Shown here: piece by piece, positions 1-9,021 of the stretch
Position numbering within the stretch: position 1 is the first letter of the stretch
How the letters are laid out: the number at the start of each line of letters is the position of its first letter
DNA from: an uncultured Geobacter sp.
Lineage (GTDB): Bacteria; Desulfobacterota; Desulfuromonadia; Geobacterales; DSM-12255
Reading direction: 5' to 3'
Assembly (NCBI GenBank): GCA_937860145.1
Contig: CALMBF010000024.1
Coordinates: 1-64,000, forward strand
DNA: 64,000 bases
Notes under the pieces: model-generated
Told to the model about the DNA's origin: nothing
The model's input: the letters and a program-made list of their open reading frames with translations, nothing else
The model's database searches: none
Program-made: the position numbers and the translations under genes

Positions 1-266
1 GCAGGGGGTTCGGGCCGGAGGCTGGGTGCCACGGCGACGCTCTGCCCGGAGACGACGGGGTGCGGCGTGCCGCTGTGCCACAGAAAGAGTGCCCCTGCCG
101 CGGTGACTAGCGCCACGACGGTGCCGGCCACGGGGACCAGGCGCGACCTGGCCGGCAGGGGGGTGCCCCGGTAGGTCAGCACGTCGGCGCGCAGAGTGCC
201 GCCCCCCTGGCGTCTGGTCTTGCGTTCCTCTTCTATTTTGCGCAGCGCATCGAGTATCAGGCTCAT
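1..266 (-). CDS. GspB-like protein (partial, runs off the left edge)
   Basis: The 88 visible residues begin MSLILDALRKIEEERK, the N-terminal signature of GspB/PulB-type partners of the GspA ATPase. A short cytoplasmic segment is followed by one membrane span at about residues 42-62 and a Pro/Val-rich periplasmic start. The ATG at 266 lies 4 bp after the stop of the upstream GspA-like ATPase, so the two are translated as a pair. In Aeromonas, GspA and GspB help assemble the type II secretion secretin across peptidoglycan; that role here is inference. The C-terminal part, where the GspB domain should be, lies outside the window. Confidence 0.8.
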   Translation of the reverse strand, partial: MSLILDALRKIEEERKTRRQGGGTLRADVLTYRGTPLPARSRLVPVAGTVVALVTAAGALFLWHSGTPHPVVSGQSVAVAPSLRPEPP

Positions 267-270
267 GGGA

Positions 271-1458
271 TCACCTCGGTTGCGGGGAGCTGGCTCGCGC
301 CGTCGTTATGGCCGGCAGGATGCCGCCGGATTTCTGGTAAAGACGCAGCAGCGTCTGTCCCCCCGGCCGGCCGTCGACCTTCAGCCGCTCCCTCTCCTGG
401 AACCGCCGTACCCCCTCCTCCGTTTTCCCGTCGAACCTCCCATCCGGCGTGCCCGCATAGAATCCGTTCATGCGGAGCATCTCCTGGAGGTGCTTCACCC
501 CGTTACGCTCGTCCAGTGTTTCGCCCGGAGGCGGGACGGCGGGACTCTTTCCCGGTCCGGGGGAGACGAGGGTGATGGCTGCGGCCAGGCAGAGAGCCGC
601 CAGGAGGGCGAAAGCCGGCAGGCGGTACCTGGTGCGCCGCGGTTTTTCCTCCGGGGCCAGGTCGGCGATTGCCGTCGCGGCCATGGCGGGGGAGATTTCG
701 TGGACCTCCCTGGTGTAGGCGAGGAGGAGCGCCCGGTCGCAGGCCCCGTTGATCAGCCGCGGCAAGCCGCCGGAGTGGGCAGCGATCCGCTTGACCGCCC
801 CGGGGGTGAAGGTGACGGGCTCCCGGCCGGCAGCTGCGACCTTGATCCTGTGGCGGATGTAGGCGTGGATGTCGCCCGGTTCCATCGGCTGGAGATGGAA
901 CCGGACGGTTATCCGCTGGCTCAGCTGGCGCAGCTCTTCCCGGGCGAGGAGCTGTTTCAGTTCGGGCTGGCCGACGAGGACGATCTGGATCAGCTTCTCC
1001 CTGGTCGTCTCCAGGTTGGAGATGAGCCTGACCTGTTCCAGCACGGCAGGGGAGAGGTTCTGGGCCTCGTCGATGACCAGCACCACGGTCCGGCCGGCGC
1101 TGTTCTCCCGGAGGAGGAACTCGTTCAGCGCCTGGTGCAGCTCGCGGGACTCGCTGCTCGCGGAAAAGATGCCGAACTCGCGGTTGATCTCCTGGAGCAG
1201 TCCCAGGGGGGAGAGGGTCGGGTTGAAGATCAGGGCGCTGCGGTAGCTTTCCGGGGAGAGCTCACCCAGCAGGGTGCGGATGATGGTCGTCTTCCCCGCC
1301 CCCACCTCGCCGGAGAGTTCGATGAAGCCCGCCCTGGTTTCTATGGCGTAGAGCAGGTGGGCGTACGCCTCCTGGTGACACCTGCTCAAAAAGAGAAAGT
1401 CGGGGTTTGGCGTCAGGGAAAAGGGTGGTTCCCTGAAGCCGAAATAGTCCCAGTACAT
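271..1458 (-). CDS. GspA/ExeA-like AAA ATPase with peptidoglycan-binding domain
   Basis: This 395-residue protein starts MYWDYFGFREPPFSLTPNP, a typical ExeA/GspA opening. A Walker A motif (GEVGAGKTT) lies near residue 50 and a Walker B (VLVIDEAQNL) near 125. A single membrane span follows at about 278-300 (LPAFALLAALCLAAAITLV), and the C-terminus is a PG_binding_1-type domain (about 318-380). The order, cytoplasmic ATPase then membrane then peptidoglycan-binding domain, is the GspA architecture. It is followed 4 bp later by the GspB-like gene. No other secretion gene is visible, so the partner system may lie elsewhere. Confidence 0.88.
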   Translation of the reverse strand: MYWDYFGFREPPFSLTPNPDFLFLSRCHQEAYAHLLYAIETRAGFIELSGEVGAGKTTIIRTLLGELSPESYRSALIFNPTLSPLGLLQEINREFGIFSASSESRELHQALNEFLLRENSAGRTVVLVIDEAQNLSPAVLEQVRLISNLETTREKLIQIVLVGQPELKQLLAREELRQLSQRITVRFHLQPMEPGDIHAYIRHRIKVAAAGREPVTFTPGAVKRIAAHSGGLPRLINGACDRALLLAYTREVHEISPAMAATAIADLAPEEKPRRTRYRLPAFALLAALCLAAAITLVSPGPGKSPAVPPPGETLDERNGVKHLQEMLRMNGFYAGTPDGRFDGKTEEGVRRFQERERLKVDGRPGGQTLLRLYQKSGGILPAITTARASSPQPR

Positions 1459-1477
1459 GTGGTCCTCACGTCAGAGT

Positions 1478-2293
1478 TCAGCTCTCCGGCACCAGGTGGT
1501 GGGCAGGTGACTTGCTGGTTTCCCGGCGCAGGTACTCCAGGATCTCCGCCAGGCCGGCCCGTATGATGGCCTCGTCCCGGGGGAATTCGTGGGGGGAGAG
1601 CTCGAGAGTTACCGTGCTGTTGTAGTCCGTGTTGCGCAGGTGGTTGAGAAATCGGGTCAGGGGCAGCATGCCGTGTCCCGGGATGAGGTGCTCCCTGCCG
1701 TGACCGTAGTCGGAGAAGTGTATGTTGCGGATCCGCCCGCTGTTGTAGAAGAGGTAGAAGTCGTTGATGAAGTTTGCCTTCCCCGACCCCATGTGGGTAC
1801 AGTCGAAGGTCAGGTAGAGGTTGCGGTCCTGGACGAAATCGATCAGCTGCCGGGTGTCTGAGAGGATGTGGGGGTTCACCTTGAACCTGCCGACCCATGG
1901 CATGTTCTCCATGGTGACCATTACCCCGTCGGTACCGACCTCTTTCTGGAAATCATGGATCTTGTAGAGCCAGCGCCAGAAGGAAACCTCGAACCCCAGC
2001 CACGAGGGGGGGTGAAAGTTTACCAGGGGGATCCCCCGCCGGTCGGCCAGCTCCACGCACCGGTGCAGGGAGTCCACCGGCGTCCCCCAGCCGTCGAGGG
2101 GCATGAACGGGGCATGGATAGAGAGGATGGGGATGTGCTGCTGCAGCTCCTCGATGAGCAGGGCGCTGTTCACCCGCAGGAACTCCTGGTTGATGATCAG
2201 CTCCACCCCGTCGAACTTCAGGTCGCCGGCAATGGCAAAGACCTTGTGCAGGGGCATGGTGTACAGGGTTCCGCTGGACAGCGTGATCTTCAT
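1478..2293 (-). CDS. Sugar phosphate isomerase/epimerase-like TIM-barrel protein
   Basis: The 271 residues fit the AP endonuclease 2/xylose-isomerase-like TIM barrel family. Visible barrel features are FDGVELIINQEF after strand 1, ILSIHAPFMPLDGWG, LVNFHPPSW, VTMENMPWVGR and LTFDCTHMGSG, supplying His, Glu and Asp residues of the kind that bind a divalent metal. Substrate cannot be deduced. The ATG at 2293 is 2 bp past the stop of the upstream DUF294-like gene and has a GAGG ribosome-binding site inside that gene. Distant relatives include endonuclease IV, but the length and motifs favour an isomerase-type protein. Confidence 0.8.
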   Translation of the reverse strand: MKITLSSGTLYTMPLHKVFAIAGDLKFDGVELIINQEFLRVNSALLIEELQQHIPILSIHAPFMPLDGWGTPVDSLHRCVELADRRGIPLVNFHPPSWLGFEVSFWRWLYKIHDFQKEVGTDGVMVTMENMPWVGRFKVNPHILSDTRQLIDFVQDRNLYLTFDCTHMGSGKANFINDFYLFYNSGRIRNIHFSDYGHGREHLIPGHGMLPLTRFLNHLRNTDYNSTVTLELSPHEFPRDEAIIRAGLAEILEYLRRETSKSPAHHLVPES

Positions 2294-2295
2294 GG

Positions 2296-3561
2296 CTAGT
2301 CGACCTCGACAATCTGCTGGTAGACGAGCCTCTGCAGGGTGGTCAGATCTTCCAGGCCTGCCTTGAAGCGCTCTTTCCCCTCATCCCCCAGCAGGTCGGG
2401 GTTGAAGAAGTGCTCTTCCCCTCCGGCACCGGCGGCGATTTGCCGGTCGATCTGGCAGCGGGTGAAGTCATGCAGTGCGACCAGGAGCCGGTCGGCCAGG
2501 GCGACACCGAGGTGGCTGCCGGCCTGCAGCGCCTTGATCCGCTCCGTGGTGGAGGTCTCCCTGATGCCGCAGGCAATGGCCATGAGCCTCACCGAGGCGA
2601 CCAGCGGCCCGATGGCCATCTCGTCGAGGCTGAACTCCCCCCGGTGCTTGCCGCTGCGGGCGGTACGAAAGCGTCCGAAGATCCCCAGGGCCACGGGCAT
2701 GGTCGCCACGCGGCGGGCAAGCTGGCGAAACGGTTCCCGCTCCCTTTCCCAGGCAAGTATCGCCCCGGTCATCTCCGTCACCCGTCCGGCCAGAGCCATG
2801 TCCCCGCAGAGCGGGCGGAGGTCGGCCATGAGTTCGATCGCCCTGGCGTAGCGGTCGCTCTGGGGCGAGCCGGCGGCATCGACACCCTGGTGGCTTGACG
2901 ACTCCAGCATGAGCTGGCGCCACTGGCCGAGGGGGCCGTGCCAGAATACGTGGCCGTTACGCAGCGGACCGATCTGGAGCAGGATGCCGCACTGGCTCAA
3001 GATGGCGATCAGCTGCAGGGCGAGGAGATGGAAGTATCCTCCCGCCCCTTCCCCGTCGTCCTCATCGTGGATGAAGATGATGGCAAGGGGGCTCTTCCCG
3101 GTGGCTTCGCGGCGGCCGAGGCCGTCGGAGGCGAAGAGGGTCCAGGCGCAGTCCGGCTGTCGGTGCCCTTCCTGGCGGAGGAGCTCCACGGCGATGGTCA
3201 TGGAGGTGGAGAGGAGGACTTCCATGGCCCGGTCGCAGAACTCGTGGAGGGTGCTGACGGAGGAACGGGCCTGGAAGTGCCGGACGGCCAGGGTGGTCAG
3301 TTTTTCATAGAGGTGGCCGAGTTCGTCGGTGAGCCGGGCATCCGCGAGCTGCGTGCTCAGGGAGGCGAATTCGCCGGCTATCCAGGCATCGATGTCCTCT
3401 TCCCGGGCAAGTTCATCCCTGATCATGTGCAGCAGGCCGAGATAGTCGCGGGACTCCATCTCCGCCATCCGGGCGGAAATGCGTTTCTGGATATCATCGA
3501 GCAGGCTCCTGGCCGCCCTCGATGCCATGATGTTCCCCGGGTTGTTGGTGACAAAGGACAT
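2296..3561 (-). CDS. DUF294-type nucleotidyltransferase-like signalling protein, probably degenerate
   Basis: This 421-residue protein matches the DUF294 plus DUF294_C arrangement of GlnD-related putative nucleotidyltransferases, here without CBS or cyclic-nucleotide domains. The nucleotidyltransferase core aligns by eye at about residues 145-170 (LFASDGLGRREATGKSP). The two catalytic aspartates normally found in a TDQD-like motif seem replaced by SPLA, so enzymatic activity is doubtful. The C-terminal helical domain (about 230-415) resembles the putative substrate-binding part. The gene lies 32 bp downstream of the large symporter subunit; relatives occur beside the same transporter type, suggesting a regulatory role. 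Confidence 0.72.
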   Translation of the reverse strand: MSFVTNNPGNIMASRAARSLLDDIQKRISARMAEMESRDYLGLLHMIRDELAREEDIDAWIAGEFASLSTQLADARLTDELGHLYEKLTTLAVRHFQARSSVSTLHEFCDRAMEVLLSTSMTIAVELLRQEGHRQPDCAWTLFASDGLGRREATGKSPLAIIFIHDEDDGEGAGGYFHLLALQLIAILSQCGILLQIGPLRNGHVFWHGPLGQWRQLMLESSSHQGVDAAGSPQSDRYARAIELMADLRPLCGDMALAGRVTEMTGAILAWEREREPFRQLARRVATMPVALGIFGRFRTARSGKHRGEFSLDEMAIGPLVASVRLMAIACGIRETSTTERIKALQAGSHLGVALADRLLVALHDFTRCQIDRQIAAGAGGEEHFFNPDLLGDEGKERFKAGLEDLTTLQRLVYQQIVEVD

Positions 3562-3593
3562 GGGTGGTCATCTCTCCCGTGAACAGGCGCACC

Positions 3594-5123
3594 CTACTCC
3601 AGGTGCCCGTGGACCTCTTCGGCGAGGAAGCGCCGGATCTCCTCCGAAGGGGGTGGAGTAAACCTGGAGACGGCGATGGTTATGAGTATGACAAGGGGAG
3701 CTCCGCAGAGCGCCGAGGCGGTAAGGGGGAAAATGGTGTTGACCAGCGGCAGCAGGGAGCCGAAAAGGGGCTGGGCAAAGGTGATCAGCACGCCGGCAAG
3801 CATGCCGCAGATAACGCCGTGCCTGGTCGTGCCGCTCCACCAGATGCCGAGGAGGAAGGCGGGGAAGATGGTATTGCCCGCCAGGGCGAAGGCAACGGCG
3901 GCGATCTCGGCTATGAGCCCGGGGGGATTGAGTGCCCCGAGGAGCACCAGCAGCGCCAGCACCAGGGTCGCCCCCTTGGCCAGGGACATCCTTCGCCCTT
4001 CGCTGGCCTGGGGGTTGACCAGGCGGTAGTAGATGTCGTAGGAGACGGAGGCCGCGCCGGTCATCAGCAGCCCGGCCACGTTGAAAAACGCCGCGCTGAC
4101 CGCGCCGGCGGCCAGCATCCCCACCAGCCACTGGGGGAGCCCTCCCAGGAGCGCCGTGCGCAGGACCACGTTGTCGGCCATGGCGTAGGCAGCCGCAGGG
4201 GGGAGGGCAATGCCGGCCCGGGCCTCGATCAGCCTCCCGAACACGGCGTAGGCCGGTGCCGACCAGTAGATCAGGGCGATGAAGAAGAGCCCCCAGACCA
4301 CGCTCCAGCGGGCATCGCGCACGTTGGAGACGGTGTAGAAGCGGGAGAGCACGTGGGGGAGCCCTGCCGTGCCGAGCATGAGGGTGAAGCAGAGGGCCGT
4401 CCAGTGGAACAGGCCGAAATGGGCAAAGGGGGCCGAGATGTCCGTGCCGAACTCCCGGGAGAGGTCGGTCATGGCCCGGCCGTAGCCGAACTGGGGCATC
4501 ACCCAGAAGTAGCCGAGCCGGTAGGCGAGGACCATGAGCGGCAGGATGAAGGTGACGATCAGGACGAAATACTGCAGTTTCTGGCTCCGGGCGACCCCGA
4601 GGGTGCCGGAAAGGACGATGTACCCCATGAGGATGGCAGCGCCGAGGATGACGCCGTTGGTGTAGTTGATGCCGATCAGCCAGGCGAAGACGATGCCGAT
4701 CCCCTTGAACTGGGCCACGCTGTAGACCAGGGTGATGACGATGGAGATGGCGGCGGAGATCAGCCGGGCGGCGGGGGATTCGAAACGTTCGCCGATGAAG
4801 TCGGGGGCGGTGTACTTGCCGAAGCGGCGCAGCTGGCCGGCCAGGAGCACCAGGAGCAGCACGTACCCACCTGTCCAGCCGATGACATAGGCCAGGGCCG
4901 AATAGCCGTAGAGGTAGATAAGACCGGCCATGCCGAGAAAGCTGGCCGCGCTCATCCAGTTGCTGGCAATGGCGGCGCCGCCGCCGATCCGGCCGCTGTA
5001 ACGGCCGGAGACGCCGTACTCCGAGCTTTCCCGGGCCTTGTAGAGCAGTCCGGCGACCACGAACAGGAGCAGCACCGCGAAGACGATGACCATGGGTATG
5101 AGTTTCTGGCCGGCATCAGTCAT
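3594..5123 (-). CDS. Sodium:solute symporter family, large subunit (VC_2705-type)
   Basis: The 509-residue protein is a polytopic sodium:solute symporter with about 13 predicted spans. Sodium-symporter hallmarks are visible early (SNWMSAASFLGMAGLIYLYG) and in the central segment (GTAGLPHVLSRFYTVS), which resembles ActP/acetate permeases. The small-subunit gene just upstream overlaps it by 8 bp; that pairing defines the VC_2705 two-component subfamily. Related Geobacter carriers take up acetate or other short organic acids. The likely substrate is therefore a small carboxylate, which is inference. It probably forms one transcript with the small subunit and the DUF294-like gene. Confidence 0.88.
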   Translation of the reverse strand: MTDAGQKLIPMVIVFAVLLLFVVAGLLYKARESSEYGVSGRYSGRIGGGAAIASNWMSAASFLGMAGLIYLYGYSALAYVIGWTGGYVLLLVLLAGQLRRFGKYTAPDFIGERFESPAARLISAAISIVITLVYSVAQFKGIGIVFAWLIGINYTNGVILGAAILMGYIVLSGTLGVARSQKLQYFVLIVTFILPLMVLAYRLGYFWVMPQFGYGRAMTDLSREFGTDISAPFAHFGLFHWTALCFTLMLGTAGLPHVLSRFYTVSNVRDARWSVVWGLFFIALIYWSAPAYAVFGRLIEARAGIALPPAAAYAMADNVVLRTALLGGLPQWLVGMLAAGAVSAAFFNVAGLLMTGAASVSYDIYYRLVNPQASEGRRMSLAKGATLVLALLVLLGALNPPGLIAEIAAVAFALAGNTIFPAFLLGIWWSGTTRHGVICGMLAGVLITFAQPLFGSLLPLVNTIFPLTASALCGAPLVILITIAVSRFTPPPSEEIRRFLAEEVHGHLE

Positions 5124-5439
5124 TGAAACCGTCCCTCCGTCTGCTCTGCCGCTTGCTCAGCCTGTCGATGCAGAGGTTGAACAGGACGCAGATGATGATG
5201 AACCAGAGGGGGAGCATCTGGGCGGTGAACCAGAAGTGGAAGGGGAGGTTGAAGAAGCTGAAACCGGCGAGCCAGCTGCCGCGCCCCGGTACGTCGGTGA
5301 GCCTCAGCAGCAGCTGGAAGCCGAACGTCACCACCCCCCAGCCGACGAGGGCCGCCAGCATGATGGCTACCTCCCCTTTCATGTAGCCGCTCTTCGGGCG
5401 GAACAGGTTCACGCGGTAGGGCCCACTCTCGTTTCTCAT
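5116..5439 (-). CDS. Sodium:solute symporter small subunit (DUF4212)
   Basis: This 107-residue protein has two hydrophobic spans (about 22-46 and 70-92) and the aromatic motif FFNLPFHFWFTAQMLPLWF typical of the small subunits that accompany VC_2705-type symporters. The C-terminal tail is basic (RLSKRQSRRRD). A strong ribosome-binding site (GGAGGAG) precedes the ATG at 5439. The stop codon overlaps the start of the large-subunit gene by 8 bp, implying translational coupling. It probably assembles with the large subunit in the inner membrane; the biochemical role of the small subunit is not established. Confidence 0.87.
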   Translation of the reverse strand: MRNESGPYRVNLFRPKSGYMKGEVAIMLAALVGWGVVTFGFQLLLRLTDVPGRGSWLAGFSFFNLPFHFWFTAQMLPLWFIIICVLFNLCIDRLSKRQSRRRDGFND

Positions 5440-5512
5440 GGCACACTCCTCCTCCGGATGGACACATTCTAGCAGTAAACTCAGGGCTGTCCAGGCTCTG
5501 CGGGCGCGGTGC

Positions 5513-6712
5513 TCATTTCATGATTTCCCGCAGGACCGACGTGGCGTAGGACCCTTTCGGCAGGGCGAACTCCAGCAGCAGGTCGTCACCCTCCTGCCGG
5601 ACCGCCGGACCCTGGAGGGGTACCCGCAGCGGCCGGCGTTCCCCCTCCAGCCTCAGGGGCCCCTCCTGGCCGAACGCAGCGGCCGACAGACCGGAGTCGG
5701 CCAGTATCTCCGCCTCAAGGGCGGCGGCCGCCCCTTCCGGGAGGAGCATCTTCCGCCCGAACATCGGGCCGGTGGCCGAGATCTCGAAGGCCGCTGCCCG
5801 GGGGATGGCCTCCGCCGGGTCAGCCACGAGGAAGCAGGCTCCGTTGGCATGCTTGCAGGCGATGTCCCCCGCCAGGAGCGTGTCGAGGGCCGGCATCCGG
5901 GCGGCAACCACCCGGTCGAACAGCTCCGACTGGCATGCGGAGAGATAGAGGGCGACCAGGCGGGGATGGATGGACTTCACCGCCCGCTGCCACTCCCCCG
6001 GCTTGCGGAGCAGCATCCTGACGATCTCCCGTTCCGTGCGGCAGTTCCCGGGGAGAAGCTCCAGCGCCGCATCCAGCCTGCCGTCGCGGAACGCGGCGAT
6101 CCCCCCCCGCCAGCGTTCGTCCCGTACCGACTCCCCCGTGCCGACGAGCGCCCTGACCGCACCCTCGTGGTCTCCCTGAAGGAGCTTGCGGCCGACCTCC
6201 GCGGAGTTCCCCTGGCTGCCGTAGCGCTGCTCCCCGAAATAGTTCGGCACTCCACGACGACGGAGGATCTCCAGCACCGCGGCGGCATGCACGGGGGCGT
6301 CGTCCGCCACCTGGCGCAGCCTGATGCGGAACCTGTTGCCGGCAAGGTGGCCGAGCCGCAGCTTGTTGGCGTGGAGCTCCGCGGAGAGGATGCGGATGCC
6401 GGGGATCTCGAGCCCGAGGAGCCGTTCGGGGGGGACCCGCGGCACCGACACCGTCTGACGGGTGATCCCCCGGGCGTCCTTCATGCCGGCGTAGCCGAGC
6501 TCCCGCTCCTGGACGCCGGCGGCCTTTGCCAGGCGGCGCAGCATCTCCAGGGTGGTCAGCCCCGTTTTCTCCACCAGCACGTAGGTATGCTCGCCGCTGC
6601 CGCAGGGGGGGTAGAGGGGGAGTTCGGTGACCTCGAAGTCCTCGGCGCTCTCCTTGAAAATGCCGCCGGTGCCGGGGATATCCGCCGTCAGGCAGGGGTA
6701 GGGCGCTGCCAT
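5513..6712 (-). CDS. truD: tRNA pseudouridine(13) synthase TruD
   Basis: TruD makes pseudouridine at position 13 of some tRNAs. The 399 residues include the family motif with the catalytic aspartate (GYAGMKDARGITRQTVSV) near residue 80, the N-terminal FKESAEDFEVTE segment, the motif GNRFRIRLR and the TruD insertion domain with NYFGEQRYG. The length fits the slightly long TruD proteins of this phylum. The start codon overlaps the last base of the trmB stop (TGATG), so both tRNA-modification genes are translated together. Confidence 0.95.
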   Translation of the reverse strand: MAAPYPCLTADIPGTGGIFKESAEDFEVTELPLYPPCGSGEHTYVLVEKTGLTTLEMLRRLAKAAGVQERELGYAGMKDARGITRQTVSVPRVPPERLLGLEIPGIRILSAELHANKLRLGHLAGNRFRIRLRQVADDAPVHAAAVLEILRRRGVPNYFGEQRYGSQGNSAEVGRKLLQGDHEGAVRALVGTGESVRDERWRGGIAAFRDGRLDAALELLPGNCRTEREIVRMLLRKPGEWQRAVKSIHPRLVALYLSACQSELFDRVVAARMPALDTLLAGDIACKHANGACFLVADPAEAIPRAAAFEISATGPMFGRKMLLPEGAAAALEAEILADSGLSAAAFGQEGPLRLEGERRPLRVPLQGPAVRQEGDDLLLEFALPKGSYATSVLREIMK

Positions 6713-7332
6713 CAGAGCTTCCGGTAATGGACGAAGTGGATCTGCTTCCCTTCGGCCATGAATTTTAGCATGTACTTGGAGCGGTGGTACCCCTCAAGCT
6801 CGTGCCGGTAGAGATCCGGTTTCAGGAGGTTGGTGAAGCCGGCTATGGCAGGCATGAACTCGGCGACGTCGAGTCCGTAGTCCTCGAAGTCGGTGGCGAA
6901 GTGGAAGTCCGCCCCGCTCGCCAGGTAGGGGGAGAGAAACTCCAGGAAGCCGCTGCTTACCAGGCGGCGCTTGCGGTGCCGCTTCTTCGGCCAGGGGTCG
7001 GGGCAGTTGATGTAGACGGCGGAGAGGGAGCCGCGGGGGATGTGGGTGGCGATGAATTCCCGTGCCTCCACCCGCAGGACCCGCACATTGGTGAGCCCCA
7101 GCTTCTCCAGGCGGCGGCAGGTCTTGTCGCACCCCTTGTTGTAGTAGTCGATGGCGATGAAGTTCACGCCGGGCTTGTCGCTCGCGGTCTTGGCGATGAA
7201 GTCGCCGATGCCGCAGCCGATTTCCAGGGCGAGGGGGTTGTCGTTGCCAAAGGCCCTGCGCCAGTCGATGGGGCTCTCCAGCTCTTCCGGACGGAGGAAG
7301 AGGGGGGAGGTTATTTCAATCATGGTCTGCAT
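6712..7332 (-). CDS. trmB: tRNA (guanine-N7-)-methyltransferase TrmB
   Basis: TrmB forms m7G46 in tRNA using S-adenosylmethionine. The 206-residue protein has the SAM-binding loop [11 protein letters not shown] near residue 40, the [16 protein letters not shown] motif characteristic of TrmB near residue 120, and the C-terminal FATDFEDYG segment. The ATG at 7332 is chosen because an AAGGA ribosome-binding site sits 7 bp upstream; a TTG at 7335 and an ATG at 7323 are alternatives. It overlaps truD by one base and is probably first in this minus-strand transcript. Confidence 0.95.
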   Translation of the reverse strand: MQTMIEITSPLFLRPEELESPIDWRRAFGNDNPLALEIGCGIGDFIAKTASDKPGVNFIAIDYYNKGCDKTCRRLEKLGLTNVRVLRVEAREFIATHIPRGSLSAVYINCPDPWPKKRHRKRRLVSSGFLEFLSPYLASGADFHFATDFEDYGLDVAEFMPAIAGFTNLLKPDLYRHELEGYHRSKYMLKFMAEGKQIHFVHYRKL

Positions 7333-7608
7333 CAAAAGATCCTTTTCTGACGATAAACGGAGCTAAAATAGCACAGTCAGCGGGAAGGGAGAAGTCTGTT
7401 TTGAGTTTTCTTTGCCATACCTGCCGTGGTGTGATATAGCTATCTCCTTGAAATGTCGAAATTATGGACAACGGCATACTCCCGCGCTCACTGCGCCGGC
7501 CTGTTGAAGGCCCGCACCATGGCAGCTGCCACGGTCGCCGTCCTTTCCCCGCCCCCCTGTAAGCAGAGAATTCCGCCGTTGCAACTAACAGAGTAAGAAT
7601 GGACCATC

Positions 7609-8874
7609 ATGAAATTCACTGACCTCGACCTGCCGCTCGTCGTCCAGGCCGGCATTGCCGCCACTGGCTTCACCGATTGCACCCCCATCCAGGAGAAAAC
7701 CCTCCCCCTGGCCCTGTCCGGCAGGGATGTGGCCGGCCAGGCCCAGACCGGTACCGGCAAGACCGCCGCCTTCCTCATCGCCCTCTTTACCCGTCTCCTC
7801 AGCCAGGAACGCCGTGGCGACCCCCGTCAGCCCCGGGCGCTGATCCTCGCACCAACCCGTGAGCTGGTGGTGCAGATCGAGAAGGATGCCCAGCAGCTGG
7901 GAGGGGAGTGCGGATTCACCATCCAGGCGATCTACGGAGGGGTCGACTACATGCTGCAGCGCAATGCCCTGAGGGAGGGGGCCGACGTGGTCATCGGCAC
8001 GCCGGGACGGCTGATCGACTACCTGAAACAGAAGGTCTACTCCCTGGGGAATATCGAGGTGCTGGTCATCGACGAGGCGGACCGGATGTTCGACATGGGG
8101 TTCATCGCCGATCTCCGGTTCATCCTGAGGCGCCTCCCCTCCTTCGACAAGCGGCAGAACCTGATGTTTTCCGCCACCCTCAACCGGCGGGTGATGGAGC
8201 TCGCCTACGAGTTCATGAACGTGCCGGAGAAGGTCGAGGTCACCCCGGAGCAGATGACCGCCGAGCGGGTGGAGCAGGTGCTCTACCACGTCTCCCGCAA
8301 GGAGAAGTTCCCCCTCCTCCTGGGGCTCCTCCGCAAGGAGGGGATGGAGCGGACCATGGTCTTCGTCAACACCAAGAGGGAGGCCGAGTTCCTCCACGAC
8401 CGCCTGAATGCCAACGATTTCCCCTGCCGGGTCATCTCGGGGGACGTGGAGCAGAAGAAGCGCCTCAGGATCCTGGAGGATTTCAAGAGCGGCAAGCTCC
8501 CGATCATGATCGCCACCGACGTGGCCTCCCGCGGCCTGCACATCGACGGGGTCTCCCACGTCATCAACTACGACCTCCCCCAGGACGCCGAGGATTACGT
8601 CCACCGCATCGGCCGGACCGCCCGGGCCGGTGCCGAGGGGAAGGCGATCTCCCTGGCCGACGAGGACGGCGCCTTCCACCTGGAGGACATCCACGACTAC
8701 ATCAAGGAGAAGATCCCGGTGGAGTGGGCCGAGGATGACCTCTTCGTCCACGACTACAAGCGGACCAAGCCGAACCTCAAGAAGCTGGAGAGCCACCCCC
8801 ACGGCGACACCGCGAAAAAGGAGGGGGCTCCCCGGCGGAAACGCCGTCGTCCCCCGCGCAAGAAAGGGGAATAA
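7609..8874 (+). CDS. DEAD-box ATP-dependent RNA helicase (RhlB/RhlE type)
   Basis: The 421-residue protein carries the full set of helicase motifs: Q motif (GFTDCTPIQ), motif I (AQTGTGKT), Ia (PTREL), GG, Ib (TPGR), II (DEAD, followed by RMFDMGF), III (SAT) and VI (HRIGRTAR). The C-terminus is a short Lys/Arg/Pro-rich tail ([10 protein letters not shown]) suited to RNA binding. Such enzymes unwind short RNA duplexes in ribosome assembly or mRNA turnover. RMFDMGF and the length favour the RhlB/RhlE branch, but the exact orthologue is not assigned. It is transcribed alone, with a hairpin just after its stop codon. Confidence 0.92.
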   Translation: MKFTDLDLPLVVQAGIAATGFTDCTPIQEKTLPLALSGRDVAGQAQTGTGKTAAFLIALFTRLLSQERRGDPRQPRALILAPTRELVVQIEKDAQQLGGECGFTIQAIYGGVDYMLQRNALREGADVVIGTPGRLIDYLKQKVYSLGNIEVLVIDEADRMFDMGFIADLRFILRRLPSFDKRQNLMFSATLNRRVMELAYEFMNVPEKVEVTPEQMTAERVEQVLYHVSRKEKFPLLLGLLRKEGMERTMVFVNTKREAEFLHDRLNANDFPCRVISGDVEQKKRLRILEDFKSGKLPIMIATDVASRGLHIDGVSHVINYDLPQDAEDYVHRIGRTARAGAEGKAISLADEDGAFHLEDIHDYIKEKIPVEWAEDDLFVHDYKRTKPNLKKLESHPHGDTAKKEGAPRRKRRRPPRKKGE

Positions 8875-8922
8875 CCGTCCGGAACTGCTGTGTAAGTTCT
8901 GGCCAGGGGTGCCGGTTATTTC
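8870..8922 (+). terminator. Hairpin after the helicase gene, possible terminator
   Basis: An outer 8-bp stem (AATAACCG at 8870-8877 with CGGTTATT at 8913-8920) encloses an inner 8-bp stem with one G-U pair. It begins inside the stop codon of the helicase gene. The run of T after it is poor, so termination may be weak or the structure may protect the 3' end. Confidence 0.45.
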
Positions 8923-9021
8923 GTCAATTGTCGCATATTAATCTTTTTTTTTCGGCGTGCTTATGTTATTTAAGCGAGGATAAAACTCTGGTTTATCCAA
9001 TTACAAGGGGAGGTAGTTTGT

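Noticed and set aside
196-1566. Long open frame (456 codons) on the plus strand opposite the GspA-like gene
   Set aside because: It mirrors a well-supported ATPase gene, has Arg/Gly/Pro-rich low-complexity translation and no family motif. It is a by-product of GC-rich codon use.
3564-5126. 520-codon plus-strand frame opposite the symporter gene
   Set aside because: The translation is a Gly/Asp/His-rich string typical of an antisense frame; the minus strand codes a clear symporter.
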